NCBI GenBank assembly: GCA_002427605.1
Contig: DIRT01000018.1
Span: 1-64,000 of the forward strand
Length of the DNA: 64,000 nt
Direction: 5' to 3'
Source of the DNA: Bacteroidales bacterium UBA5429
GTDB lineage: Bacteria; Bacteroidota; Bacteroidia; Bacteroidales; WCHB1-69
Below, one piece after another: positions 53,309 through 61,794 of the stretch (its first letter is position 1; every line of letters begins with the position of its first letter). A program made the translations under genes and the position numbers. The notes under the pieces are model-generated. The model had not been told where the DNA came from. It saw nothing but the letters and a program-made list of their open reading frames with translations, and ran no database searches.

Positions 53309-54442
53309 ATGGATAACTTTATTGTATCAGCTCGAAAATATCGTCCTAACACATTCAACACGGTGGTTGGACAAGATTCCATCGTTGCCACCTTAAAAAA
53401 TGCAATTAAAACCAATCAGGTTGCTCAGGCATTTTTATTTTGCGGTCCTCGTGGAGTAGGAAAAACCACCTGTGCCAGAATCCTGGCTAAAGCGCTCAAC
53501 TGCACTAACTTAACTACAGAACATGAGCCTTGTAATGAGTGTCCCTCTTGTCAATCTTTCAACCAATCTGCCTCTTTCAACGTCTATGAATTGGACGCTG
53601 CTTCCAACAACTCTGTGGAGGATATCCGTTCGTTGGTAGAGCAGGTGAGGATCAGTCCGCAGGGGGCTAAATATAAGGTTTATATTATCGATGAGGTGCA
53701 CATGCTTTCCAATCAGGCGTTCAATGCCTTTTTGAAAACATTGGAAGAACCGCCATCTTATGCGAAATTCATTCTGGCTACAACCGAGAAACACAAGATT
53801 ATTCCTACCATCCTTTCGCGTTGCCAAGTGTATGATTTTAAGCGAATTACAGATAATGATATTGCCAAACATCTTGAATATGTGGCTAAGCAGGAGGGAG
53901 TAACCATTGAGCAGGAGGCGTTGCGTGTCATTGCTTCCAAGGCGGATGGTGCTTTGAGGGATGCCCTTTCCATTTTTGACCAGTTGGTGAGCTCTTCAGG
54001 CAATCAGATCAGCTATAAAACAACGATTCACCATCTCAATGTGCTGGATGTGGATCATTACTTTAAAATGACGGAACATCTTTTCAGTGAGGATGTTACG
54101 ACTGCATTGTTGCTTTTTGATGAGATATTGGCGCAAGGTTTTGATGGTCAGCATTTTATTGCGGGGTTGGCGACTCATTTCCGCAATTTGTTGTTGGCAC
54201 AAACTCCGGGAACAGTGAAATTGATGGAGAGTTCAGATGCCGTAAAGCAGAAATATATCCAACAAGTACAAGGAATTGACAGGATGTTGCTGGTTCGGGC
54301 GATGGAGTTGGCGAATCAGTGCGATTTCAACTATAAAATGTCAAATAACAAGCGTTTATCCGTTGAAATTTGCTTATTGCAGATCAATGGCAACTACGTG
54401 TATAAGCTAAAAAGCAGCGTCAGGCAATCACGGGAGGGATAA
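53309..54442 (+). CDS. dnaX: DNA polymerase III gamma/tau subunit, N-terminal part
   Basis: Clamp-loader ATPase. 377 residues from ATG 53309: ARKYRPNTFNTVVGQ, Walker A GPRGVGKTT, the zinc-finger cysteines CTNLTTEHEPCNECPSC, DEVHMLSNQAFNAFLKTLEE, and sensor regions, ending with domain III. The frame stops at TAA 54440 (SVRQSREG). The tau-type C-terminal part follows in the frame shifted by +1; the two frames overlap openly from 54411 to 54442. The short form is gamma-like and complete for clamp loading. Confidence 0.9.
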   Translation: MDNFIVSARKYRPNTFNTVVGQDSIVATLKNAIKTNQVAQAFLFCGPRGVGKTTCARILAKALNCTNLTTEHEPCNECPSCQSFNQSASFNVYELDAASNNSVEDIRSLVEQVRISPQGAKYKVYIIDEVHMLSNQAFNAFLKTLEEPPSYAKFILATTEKHKIIPTILSRCQVYDFKRITDNDIAKHLEYVAKQEGVTIEQEALRVIASKADGALRDALSIFDQLVSSSGNQISYKTTIHHLNVLDVDHYFKMTEHLFSEDVTTALLLFDEILAQGFDGQHFIAGLATHFRNLLLAQTPGTVKLMESSDAVKQKYIQQVQGIDRMLLVRAMELANQCDFNYKMSNNKRLSVEICLLQINGNYVYKLKSSVRQSREG

Positions 54443-54470
54443 TATAGAAAAACAACCCACTCCGGGGGCG

Positions 54471-55109
54471 ATGACCGCTCAGACTGTGACTGCTGTGCCT
54501 CAGCAATCGACCCGTTCTTTTGTGGCACCGACAGGTGTTCCGATTAAAAAGACAGTTCCTATTTCCGATCTTTTGGAAAAAGAAATAAAGGGGGGAAGCG
54601 AAACTATCGCTCCACCCGTGGAAACAGCAAAAGAAGAACAAGCTGTCTCACTCGCTACTGCCGAGCCACAGATAACCGAGGGGGGTGACTCAGATACCGA
54701 AGAGAAAGAAATATGCTGCCCCCCAAATATTGAAGATCCAAAAGAAGAAAAAAAAAACTTAACCTTTGCAGAGCATTGGAAGATCATTTTTGCACAAGTT
54801 TTCGAAAAAATACCCCTTATTTTACACCCTTTGGATGGGTATATTCCTGAAATTAAGGATAATATAATTACCGTAAAATTAAAAAACGATTTTCAGAAAG
54901 ATTATTTTGGGCCGGAAATCAGGCATCTGCTGAGTTATTTGAGAAACCAATATGATGACCGGATTGAGGATATCCAATTGGTGGTGGATGAGTCGGTAGA
55001 AACGAAAAAAATCATTTATGATTTGGTTGACAAAATGGATGATTTGAAAAAGGAAAACCCTGAGTTTGAGAACTTTATATCTATTTTGAAATTGCACGCT
55101 AACGATTAA
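54471..55109 (+). CDS. DnaX C-terminal (tau-specific) part in another frame
   Basis: 212 residues from ATG 54471; the frame is open from 54411. A Pro/Thr/Glu-rich linker (about 1-95) leads to a folded C-terminus (LTFAEHWKIIFAQVFEKIP, LKNDFQKDYFGPEIRHLLSYL) like the tail of Bacteroidota DnaX, which would bind the polymerase. In most relatives this belongs to one long dnaX product. The linker DNA has three six-base G or C runs (54590, 54680, 54719), one being GGGGGGCAG on the minus strand. It could be made by frameshifting, by separate initiation, or be the result of an error. Confidence 0.75.
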   Translation: MTAQTVTAVPQQSTRSFVAPTGVPIKKTVPISDLLEKEIKGGSETIAPPVETAKEEQAVSLATAEPQITEGGDSDTEEKEICCPPNIEDPKEEKKNLTFAEHWKIIFAQVFEKIPLILHPLDGYIPEIKDNIITVKLKNDFQKDYFGPEIRHLLSYLRNQYDDRIEDIQLVVDESVETKKIIYDLVDKMDDLKKENPEFENFISILKLHAND

Positions 55110-55113
55110 AACG

Positions 55114-57012
55114 ATGAAAAAATTAGGATTAATTCTATGCTTATTCTGCTTATTGTCAGGACTTAATGCGCAAGTATTTGAAATTCAAGGGAAAGAATTG
55201 CATCGCGCAATTCCGGATGCTACAGTGGATAGTGTTTGGAGTGGGATCGGGTTGCCCTGGGGAATGACCGGAAAAGATATCATCATCGGCTTTACTGACT
55301 GGGGATTTGACTACACGCATCCTGTTTTTTATGATACCTCCATGACTCGTTACCGGGTGTTGAGAGCCTGGGATCAGTTCAAAAAAGAGGGTCCTACGCC
55401 TGCCGGGTTTGATTATGGGCGGGAATATGTTGGCGAAGCTCAGTTGCTGGCTGCTCAGTGTGATACTTTTAATGTGTATCAATATGCTTATCATGGTACG
55501 CATGTAGCTTCTATTGCAGCCGGAGCAGGAGCCGGAACGATTTACAGGGGAGTGGCTTACGAAGCGGATCTGCTGTTTGCTACTTTTTTGGTGGATGAAC
55601 AGGCAGTGGTGGATGCGTTTCAGTGGATGTACAATGTAGCTCAACAGGAGGGAAAACGATTGGTGATCAATATGAGTTGGGGATTATATTATATTGACAA
55701 TTATACCGGAACCGGGAAAATCGGTCAAAAAATGGAGGAGTTGTCGCAATTGGGCGTTGTGTTTGTGACCAGTGCGGGGAATAATGGGGATGTGAACTTC
55801 CATATCGATCAGGATTTTGATAGTGACAATGGGATTGATACTTTGCGGACTATTGTTCATTTTGCGGGAGGTTCTTCCTACCAATATGGACAATCGATTA
55901 CGATGACCAATTCACCTAATACCACTTTTTCTTTTGCATTGCAATTGTTAACCAATACCTATCAACCTCTGATCATGACTCCTTTTTATAATACCGCAGA
56001 TAGTTCAGGCTATTTTGAGTCCTATATGGTGTATGAAACGGATACGATTCATTACACGGTGGAGATTGATCAGGAGGATTTGAATAATCATCGTCCCGAG
56101 GTTAGAGTGAGAGTTAAGAAACCGCAATCTATTTACAGAATCGGACTTCATGTAACAGCACCATCGGGTTATTTTCATGCCTGGAATGTGATAGAACTGA
56201 CTAATGATGTAGGTAATTGGGGTGGCTCATTTGTAGGACCATCTTCATTACCGGGGTGGAAATCAGGGAATCCTCACTTCGGATTGGGAGCACCGGCCAA
56301 TGTTGAGTGTGCTATTGCAGTGGCAGCACATAAGTCGAAAGTAGTGACACCAAACTATATTATCGGGGGTGAGATTGCTTCTTTTTCCAGCTATGGACCT
56401 ACTATTGATTATCAAACCAAGCCGGAGATTTCAGCTCCCGGAAATAATATTGTGGCAGCATTGTCCAGTTATACTAACACTTATACCGGGTCTTATGTAA
56501 GAAAAATAGAGTTTCAGGGTAGAGAGTATCAATTTGTGTCGCTATCCGGAACCTCTATGGCTTCCCCATTAGCGGCCGGAGTAGTGGCGTTGATGTTGGA
56601 AGCTAACCGTTGGCTTACTCCAGAGCAAGTGAAAGAGGTGTTGACTGAGACAGCGCGTAACGATGAATTTACTGCTGAAAGCGGTGTGGAGCGTTTTGGT
56701 TATGGAAAAGTAGATGCCTATCATGCAGTTTTAGCAGCTGTGGATTTGGTGGGAGTACAGGAAAATGAAATTCAACAATTCAGCAGTTATTTGTTCCCAA
56801 ATCCTTCAGATGGCACACTTTTTGTTGGTATAGAGTCAGAGGAATCAGGTGCATTGATGGAAGTTTTTAGCCTGGAAGGAAAAAGAGTTTTTGTTCAATC
56901 TTTGGTTTCTGGATTGCAACAGTTGAATCTGACAGAACTTCCTGCAGGATGCTATTTAATAAAACTCACTGCACAAAATAGACATGAAATCCATAAATGG
57001 ATTAAATTTTAA
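55114..57012 (+). CDS. secreted subtilisin-family serine peptidase with T9SS tail
   Basis: 632 residues: signal peptide (1-20), S8 catalytic domain with D62 (GFTDWGFDY), H127 (YHGTHVAS) and S481 (SGTSMASPLAAGV). A beta-rich insertion (about 245-380) splits the domain between H and S. The C-terminus (about 555-632: YLFPNPSDGTLFVGI, VFSLEGKRVFVQ, LPAGCYLIKL) is a type IX sorting domain. It begins 4 bp after the dnaX tail and is followed by rel 31 bp later. Confidence 0.9.
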   Translation: MKKLGLILCLFCLLSGLNAQVFEIQGKELHRAIPDATVDSVWSGIGLPWGMTGKDIIIGFTDWGFDYTHPVFYDTSMTRYRVLRAWDQFKKEGPTPAGFDYGREYVGEAQLLAAQCDTFNVYQYAYHGTHVASIAAGAGAGTIYRGVAYEADLLFATFLVDEQAVVDAFQWMYNVAQQEGKRLVINMSWGLYYIDNYTGTGKIGQKMEELSQLGVVFVTSAGNNGDVNFHIDQDFDSDNGIDTLRTIVHFAGGSSYQYGQSITMTNSPNTTFSFALQLLTNTYQPLIMTPFYNTADSSGYFESYMVYETDTIHYTVEIDQEDLNNHRPEVRVRVKKPQSIYRIGLHVTAPSGYFHAWNVIELTNDVGNWGGSFVGPSSLPGWKSGNPHFGLGAPANVECAIAVAAHKSKVVTPNYIIGGEIASFSSYGPTIDYQTKPEISAPGNNIVAALSSYTNTYTGSYVRKIEFQGREYQFVSLSGTSMASPLAAGVVALMLEANRWLTPEQVKEVLTETARNDEFTAESGVERFGYGKVDAYHAVLAAVDLVGVQENEIQQFSSYLFPNPSDGTLFVGIESEESGALMEVFSLEGKRVFVQSLVSGLQQLNLTELPAGCYLIKLTAQNRHEIHKWIKF

Positions 57013-57043
57013 TTAAAAATTAATTAAATTCGGACAAAAAGAT

Positions 57044-59284
57044 ATGATGAATACTTATATTCCTAATGAACGATTAGAGAAGGTTACTATCTTAAAGAAG
57101 TACAGAGTGTTGAGGAGTTCTTTGAAAGATACAACGTCTGAAGAGAGTAAAAAGTTGTTTCGCAAAGCTTTTAGCCTGGCTGTTGATGCGCATAAGGATA
57201 TGAGGAGAAAGAGTGGAGAACCATACGTATATCATCCTATTGCTGTTGCAGAGATTGTTGCTAAAGAGATCAAATTGGGGACCACCTCCATGATTGCTGC
57301 TTTATTGCATGATGTGGTTGAAGACACAGATTATACGATCGAAGATATTCGCGATATGTTTGGTGAAGAGGTAGCCAATATCGTGTATGGTTTGACCAAG
57401 ATTGATGATATTGTGATGGATGAAAATCAATCCATACAAGCTGAAAATTTCAGAAAAATCTTGCTTTACACTGTGGACGATATTCGTGTTATTTTGATTA
57501 AGTTGGCTGACCGACTACACAACATGAGAACACTCAGTTCCATGATTCCGGAGAAGCAGTGGAAGATCTCTTCTGAAACACAATATTTCTTTGTTCCGAT
57601 AGCACACCGCCTGGGGTTATATTCCATTAAGAGTGAGTTGGAAGATTTGGCGATGAAATATAATGACCCGATTACTTATGCTAATATTTCTCATCGATTA
57701 AAATCAAGCTATAGTTTACGTCAAAACTTAATTGAGGATTTTACAAAACCGATTATTGAAAAACTCGAACAAGCCGGGATTGAGGCGGAGATGACCAGTC
57801 GTGAAAAGTCGATTTATTCCATCTATCAGAAAATGAAACGCAAAAATATCGATTTTGATGATATTTACGACATTTTTGCAGTTCGGTTTGTATTTGACTC
57901 TCCTCCGGAACTGGAAAAAGATATTTGCTGGAGGATCCATACGATTATTACCAGTTTATATAAGACTAATGAAAGTCGTGAAAGAAACTATTTGACTAAT
58001 CCTAAAGCAAACGGCTACCAATCGCTGCACGTTACTGCGATGAGTAATGCCGGTAAGTGGATTGAGGTACAGATTCGTTCCAAGAGAATGGATGAGATTG
58101 CTGAGAGAGGGTTTGCTGCGCATTATAGATATAAAGAGGAGAATAGAACACCTGTCGAGTACGAAAACAGAGTAGAGGATTGGTTGGAAAGAGTGCGGGA
58201 AATGCTTAAAAGTGAGGATACCAATGCGCTTGAGTTCTTGAATGAAGTCAAGATGAATCTGGACTTGAAAGAGGTCGTGATTTTTACCCCCAAGGGAGAC
58301 AGAAAACTGCTTCCCAAAGGAGGTACGGTTCTTGACTTTGCATATACACTCCATACCACTATCGGAGATCAATGTATTGGCGCCAAGGTGAATTATAATA
58401 TAGTATCCATTGAGCATGTATTGCAAAGCGGAGATCAGGTAGAGGTAATTACCTCCAAGAAGCAGTTTCCTAAAACAGAATGGCTTTCGATTGTCAAAAC
58501 GGCACATGCGCGTGAGAATATCAAAGATGCGATCAGATCAGAACAAAAAAAGCAGGTTAGTGCCGGGAAAGAGCAACTCAGACAGATTTTTTCCGAGTTG
58601 GATATCCCGTACAGTAAGGATAATATCGGAAGGATTCAGGCGGACACACGAATCGCTTCTGTTGCTGAGTTTTGGAGCCATATCGCTCAAGGAGTGATCT
58701 CTTTCGATAGAATTAAAAGTATTTTTAAGGGCAAAGGGGAATATAGGGATGTCCAAAAAAAGATTGCAGAAGGGTTGAAAGAGAAATCGTTGGATAAATT
58801 GATATATGAACAATTGGAAGAGAAGCCTGAAGTGTTCTTTTTGGACGAAACATCGGATAGTATCAGGCATATTATTGCCGGTTGTTGTAGTCCGCTTCCG
58901 GGTGATCAAATAGTTGGTTTTCAGATATCTAACGAGCTGATCGAAGTGCATATGACAAACTGTCCCAAGGCGATTGAACAGATGTCTAAATTTGGGAACA
59001 GGATTATTAAAGCGAAGTGGTATAATGATCAGGATATTGGATTCCTTTCCGGGTTAAGTCTGACCGGTTTTGACCGTAAGGGGATTATTAAAGAGATTGT
59101 AGATATTGTTACCCAGCAGTTGGATTTGAATATCAGAACGATCGAAATGTCTTCCAAAAATGACATATTCACAGGCAAGCTGATTTTATACATCAAAAAT
59201 GTTAAGGCGCTGAATGAATTAATTGAAAAATTATTAACGATTGAGCAAATAGAGCAAATCGAACGTATTGCGCCCGGAGTTTAA
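57044..59284 (+). CDS. rel: bifunctional (p)ppGpp synthetase/hydrolase
   Basis: 746-residue Rel/SpoT protein. The HD hydrolase domain is intact (H64, HDVVED at 89-94); the synthetase has SREKSIYSIYQKMKRK, DIYDIFAVRFVF and GYQSLHVT. TGS (about 400-460) and C-terminal ACT (about 670-746) domains are present. It makes and destroys (p)ppGpp in the stringent response. The start may be ATG 57044 or 57047. Confidence 0.94.
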   Translation: MMNTYIPNERLEKVTILKKYRVLRSSLKDTTSEESKKLFRKAFSLAVDAHKDMRRKSGEPYVYHPIAVAEIVAKEIKLGTTSMIAALLHDVVEDTDYTIEDIRDMFGEEVANIVYGLTKIDDIVMDENQSIQAENFRKILLYTVDDIRVILIKLADRLHNMRTLSSMIPEKQWKISSETQYFFVPIAHRLGLYSIKSELEDLAMKYNDPITYANISHRLKSSYSLRQNLIEDFTKPIIEKLEQAGIEAEMTSREKSIYSIYQKMKRKNIDFDDIYDIFAVRFVFDSPPELEKDICWRIHTIITSLYKTNESRERNYLTNPKANGYQSLHVTAMSNAGKWIEVQIRSKRMDEIAERGFAAHYRYKEENRTPVEYENRVEDWLERVREMLKSEDTNALEFLNEVKMNLDLKEVVIFTPKGDRKLLPKGGTVLDFAYTLHTTIGDQCIGAKVNYNIVSIEHVLQSGDQVEVITSKKQFPKTEWLSIVKTAHARENIKDAIRSEQKKQVSAGKEQLRQIFSELDIPYSKDNIGRIQADTRIASVAEFWSHIAQGVISFDRIKSIFKGKGEYRDVQKKIAEGLKEKSLDKLIYEQLEEKPEVFFLDETSDSIRHIIAGCCSPLPGDQIVGFQISNELIEVHMTNCPKAIEQMSKFGNRIIKAKWYNDQDIGFLSGLSLTGFDRKGIIKEIVDIVTQQLDLNIRTIEMSSKNDIFTGKLILYIKNVKALNELIEKLLTIEQIEQIERIAPGV

Positions 59285-59435
59285 GGTTGTTCTTTTTTTG
59301 AAAAAAATAAAAAAGGGGGGAAGGAAATTCAAAACTGTTAATGTTTGTTAAATTTTAATAACCTCATTATCAGTATTCTATCAAGTAAGTGATTAATATT
59401 TTAAAATATATTAACAAATTGTCAAAAAAAAGTAG

Positions 59436-59443
59436 TACTTTTG
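59436..59443 (+). promoter_or_regulatory. promoter -7 box of acpP
   Basis: TACTTTTG followed by CAACTC; ATG 26 bp downstream. 59285-59435 has no gene; it contains a GGGGGG run (59315-59320) after an A-rich stretch, without the rest of R1. Confidence 0.6.
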
Positions 59444-59468
59444 CAACTCAATTAAAAATGAAATAACT

Positions 59469-59702
59469 ATGTCAGAAATTATTGAAAGAGTACAAGGAAT
59501 TATTGCTGAGAAATTAAGTGTTAATCCTGCTGATGTAACTCCAGAGAAAAGTTTTACTAACGATTTAGGAGCTGACTCATTGGATACAGTTGAGCTCATT
59601 ATGGAATTTGAAAAAGAATTTGGAATTTCTATTCCGGATGACGAAGCTGAAAAGATTGCAACAGTTGGGGACGCAATTTCCTACATTGAAAAAAACGTTT
59701 AA
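59469..59702 (+). CDS. acpP: acyl carrier protein
   Basis: 77 residues, acidic. Ser of the phosphopantetheine site lies in [12 protein letters not shown]. It carries growing fatty acyl chains. In Bacteroidota acpP is commonly followed by fabF and rnc; here a terminator follows and the next gene is an AbiE-type toxin-antitoxin pair. Confidence 0.96.
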   Translation: MSEIIERVQGIIAEKLSVNPADVTPEKSFTNDLGADSLDTVELIMEFEKEFGISIPDDEAEKIATVGDAISYIEKNV

Positions 59703-59740
59703 TAAACGAAATTTCAATCTGATTGCTTTTTAGAAGCATA

Positions 59741-59805
59741 AAGTGCTTTTGCACTTAGAACTTGATTCGTTTTCTATTACAGAGGACGGATCAAGTTCTT
59801 TTTTT
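59741..59805 (+). terminator. double hairpin and terminator after acpP
   Basis: First hairpin AAGTGC, TTTT, GCACTT (59741-59756). Directly after it AGAACTTGAT (59757-59766) pairs with ATCAAGTTCT (59790-59799), followed by six T. Confidence 0.8.
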
Positions 59806-59852
59806 AATTGAAAGTTGAAAATGGAGAATGAATCAAATAATGCAATCATTAC

Positions 59853-60001
59853 CTATTTAAGCAATAATTGAAAAAATTGCTTATTTAAGTAATAAAGTTA
59901 ATTATTGTCTACATTGTTTATAAATAAAAATATTAGTCATTTGACTTATAAATAAAAATATTAGCCATTTGTCTTATAATTAAAAATATTAGCTATTTTG
60001 A
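59853..60001 (+). promoter_or_regulatory. tandem repeats upstream of the AbiE-type operon
   Basis: Three adjacent 28-bp units at 59918-59945, 59946-59973 and 59974-60001, each TTATAAATAAAAATATTAG followed by TCATTTGAC or a close variant. Upstream are two copies of TATTTAAGYAATAA (59853-59866, 59882-59895). There are no spacers, so this is not CRISPR; a regulator-binding array is likely. Confidence 0.7.
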
Positions 60002-60012
60002 GAAATGTTTTA

Positions 60013-60136
60013 TATATTTGCATTTCAATTTATTAAATAAAAGTATAGCTGTGTACAAATTAATTTTACTTGTACCAAAAAAAATCCATGAAAACTTAAT
60101 AAATGAAGTTTTTAATTCTATTTTTATGTAATTTTG
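60013..60136 (+). promoter_or_regulatory. promoters of the AbiE-type operon
   Basis: TATATTTG at 60013-60020 and TAATTTTG at 60129-60136. Between them GTACAA and TTGTAC form an inverted repeat (about 60054-60077), a possible operator for the AbiEi-like antitoxin. The second box places the start at ATG 60155. Confidence 0.5.
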
Positions 60137-60154
60137 CAAAAAAATAGAAGTGAA

Positions 60155-60781
60155 ATGAATTTTTGGCAATTTAGAAACCAATTTTACGATTTAGTCTGTT
60201 TTAATATTAATCAGGTTTATGCATGGGAACCCAATTTTGAGAAAACCAATCTCACTCGTTGGATAAAGCAGAATTTGATAGTAAAATTGCGAAATTCCTG
60301 GTATAGTTTTCCCGAATATCTGAAAACTCCTAATATTCAATGCTTTATATCTAACAAGATATATGCTCCATCCTACATTAGTTTACATTCTGCATTGGCA
60401 TTTTATAATATTATTCCGGAGGCAATAGTACAGACAACAGCGGTTAGCTCGTTAAAGAAAACGAATTTTGAGAATAGATTCGGATTCTTTTCATATCAGC
60501 AAATTTTACCTGAATTAATGTTTGGGACTGAACAAAAGAAGTTTTTAAAGAAACATACTTTAGTTTTTGCTATTCCTGAAAAAGCAATTTTAGACTTGTT
60601 CTATCTTTATCCACAATATAATAATGAACAAGAAATTAGAGAACTACGATTTGATGAAGTGTTTATTCAGGAAGAGTTGAATTTAGAGTTGATGGGTCAA
60701 TTTACAGAAAGGATGCAATCAAAGGTAGTTCGGAATAGAGTAAATTTACTTTTAAAAAGTTATAATTTATGTTTAATATAG
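60155..60781 (+). CDS. AbiEi-like antitoxin
   Basis: 208 residues from ATG 60155 (MNFWQFRNQFYDL). The N-terminal half looks like the winged-helix domain of AbiEi-type antitoxins (INQVYAWEPNFEKTNLTRWIKQNLI, KLRNSWYSFPEY); the remainder carries SLHSALAFYNIIPEAI and IPEKAILDLFYLYP, typical of the family. In type IV systems this protein represses its operon and counteracts the toxin. It overlaps the toxin gene by 13 bp. AT content is higher than in neighbouring core genes, fitting horizontal acquisition. Confidence 0.78.
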   Translation: MNFWQFRNQFYDLVCFNINQVYAWEPNFEKTNLTRWIKQNLIVKLRNSWYSFPEYLKTPNIQCFISNKIYAPSYISLHSALAFYNIIPEAIVQTTAVSSLKKTNFENRFGFFSYQQILPELMFGTEQKKFLKKHTLVFAIPEKAILDLFYLYPQYNNEQEIRELRFDEVFIQEELNLELMGQFTERMQSKVVRNRVNLLLKSYNLCLI

Positions 60782-61554
60782 AACAAATAAAAAATTATTT
60801 CCCGCTACAAATCAGAGAAAATCCGGCTCATCAAAAATATATGGTGAAAGAATATATTCAGCTGATGATTTTAGATTTTTTAGCAACTTCAAAATTTGTA
60901 AAAAAAATTGTTTTTATTGGAGGTACAAATTTGCGGTTGGTAAAAGGAATTGATCGGTTTTCAGAAGATTTAGATTTTGATTGTAAAAATTTATCTGCTG
61001 AAGATTTTTCAGACTTGTCGCAATCGGTTTTAACTTTTCTGAATCGTTCGGGTATACGAGCCGAAGCGCGAGAAAAACAAAGCGAAAAATTAACAGCATA
61101 TAGATCAAGGATCTATTTCCCTGAACTATTATTTGAATTGGGGATATCGGCATATAGAGAAGAACGATTTATGATAAAGATTGAAAGTCAAAATCAAGAA
61201 TTTGAATATACACCCCAAATGGTTCATATTAGCAGTTGTGGTTTTTATATTTTGTTTCCTGTTCCATCGGATGATCTGCTTTGTGCAATGAAATTATCAG
61301 CTCTACTTTCGCGAGCAAAAGGACGTGATTTTTATGATGTTTTGTTTTTACTTTCTCAGACAAAACCCAACTATGAATATTTAGCTCAAAAGCAGGGTAT
61401 ACACGACGCAACAGAACTCAGAAAAAGATTAGCAGAAAAAATAGAAAACATTGATTTAGTGCATAAATCTAGAGATTTTGAACATTTGTTATTCAACAGA
61501 AGGAATAAAGATAAAATTTTGAATTTTGGGGAATTCATTAAAATGATAAATTAA
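60769..61554 (+). CDS. AbiEii-type nucleotidyltransferase toxin
   Basis: 261 residues. Nucleotidyltransferase motif GGTNLRLVKGIDRFSEDLDF near residues 51-70, with the two Asp of DLDFD as metal ligands, and the later LSALLSRAKGRDFYDVLFLL block of AbiEii. Such toxins modify tRNA or use NTPs to halt growth, and some give abortive phage defence. Coupled to the antitoxin by a 13-bp overlap. A degraded copy of the operon's start follows it. Confidence 0.85.
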   Translation: MFNIEQIKNYFPLQIRENPAHQKYMVKEYIQLMILDFLATSKFVKKIVFIGGTNLRLVKGIDRFSEDLDFDCKNLSAEDFSDLSQSVLTFLNRSGIRAEAREKQSEKLTAYRSRIYFPELLFELGISAYREERFMIKIESQNQEFEYTPQMVHISSCGFYILFPVPSDDLLCAMKLSALLSRAKGRDFYDVLFLLSQTKPNYEYLAQKQGIHDATELRKRLAEKIENIDLVHKSRDFEHLLFNRRNKDKILNFGEFIKMIN

Positions 61555-61595
61555 ATTTAGATAACAAATATCATTTATTATACAAATGTTTGACT

Positions 61596-61680
61596 TCTAA
61601 TTTTATGTAAATATGCAGAAAAACAGAAGTAAAATATAATCTCTTACTAATTTAGTAACCATATTTACAATTTGGTCTAT
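61596..61680 (+). repeat. degenerate copy of the AbiE operon start
   Basis: This stretch aligns with about 60118-60200 (promoter box plus the first codons of the antitoxin gene): TTATGTAA, ATGCAGAAAAACAGAAGT, AATTTAGTAACC, and ATTTGGTCT each match the upstream copy with few changes. The copy has no open frame. The rest of 61555-61746 is AT-rich. Confidence 0.65.
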
Positions 61681-61746
61681 CGGAAAATCAAGAAAAAAAT
61701 CTCAAAAAAAGGGATAATAAGCATTGCAGTAATCGGAAAAAATTAT

Positions 61747-61754
61747 TACTTTTG
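61747..61754 (+). promoter_or_regulatory. promoter -7 box of the MFS gene
   Basis: TACTTTTG with an ATTG element (61723-61726) 20 bp upstream; ATG at 61795. Confidence 0.6.
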
Positions 61755-61794
61755 AAAACTTTTTTTCACTGATTAAAAATTTAACTTTACGACA

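Noticed and set aside
54400..54450. E. coli-like -1 frameshift in dnaX at the A5 run
   Set aside because: The -1 frame meets TAG at 54445 and does not join the tau-like tail; the tail is in the +1 frame.
55156..55644. 162-codon minus-strand frame
   Set aside because: Antisense to the subtilisin gene, which carries the catalytic Asp and His in this stretch.
57956..58507. 183-codon minus-strand frame
   Set aside because: Antisense to rel, whose domains are continuous here.
59303..59330. seventh R1 copy
   Set aside because: Only an A-rich stretch and a GGGGGG run are present; CAG, the CCCCACTC end and the heptads are missing.
59918..60001. possible CRISPR array
   Set aside because: The 28-bp units are directly adjacent with no spacers, and no cas gene is present.
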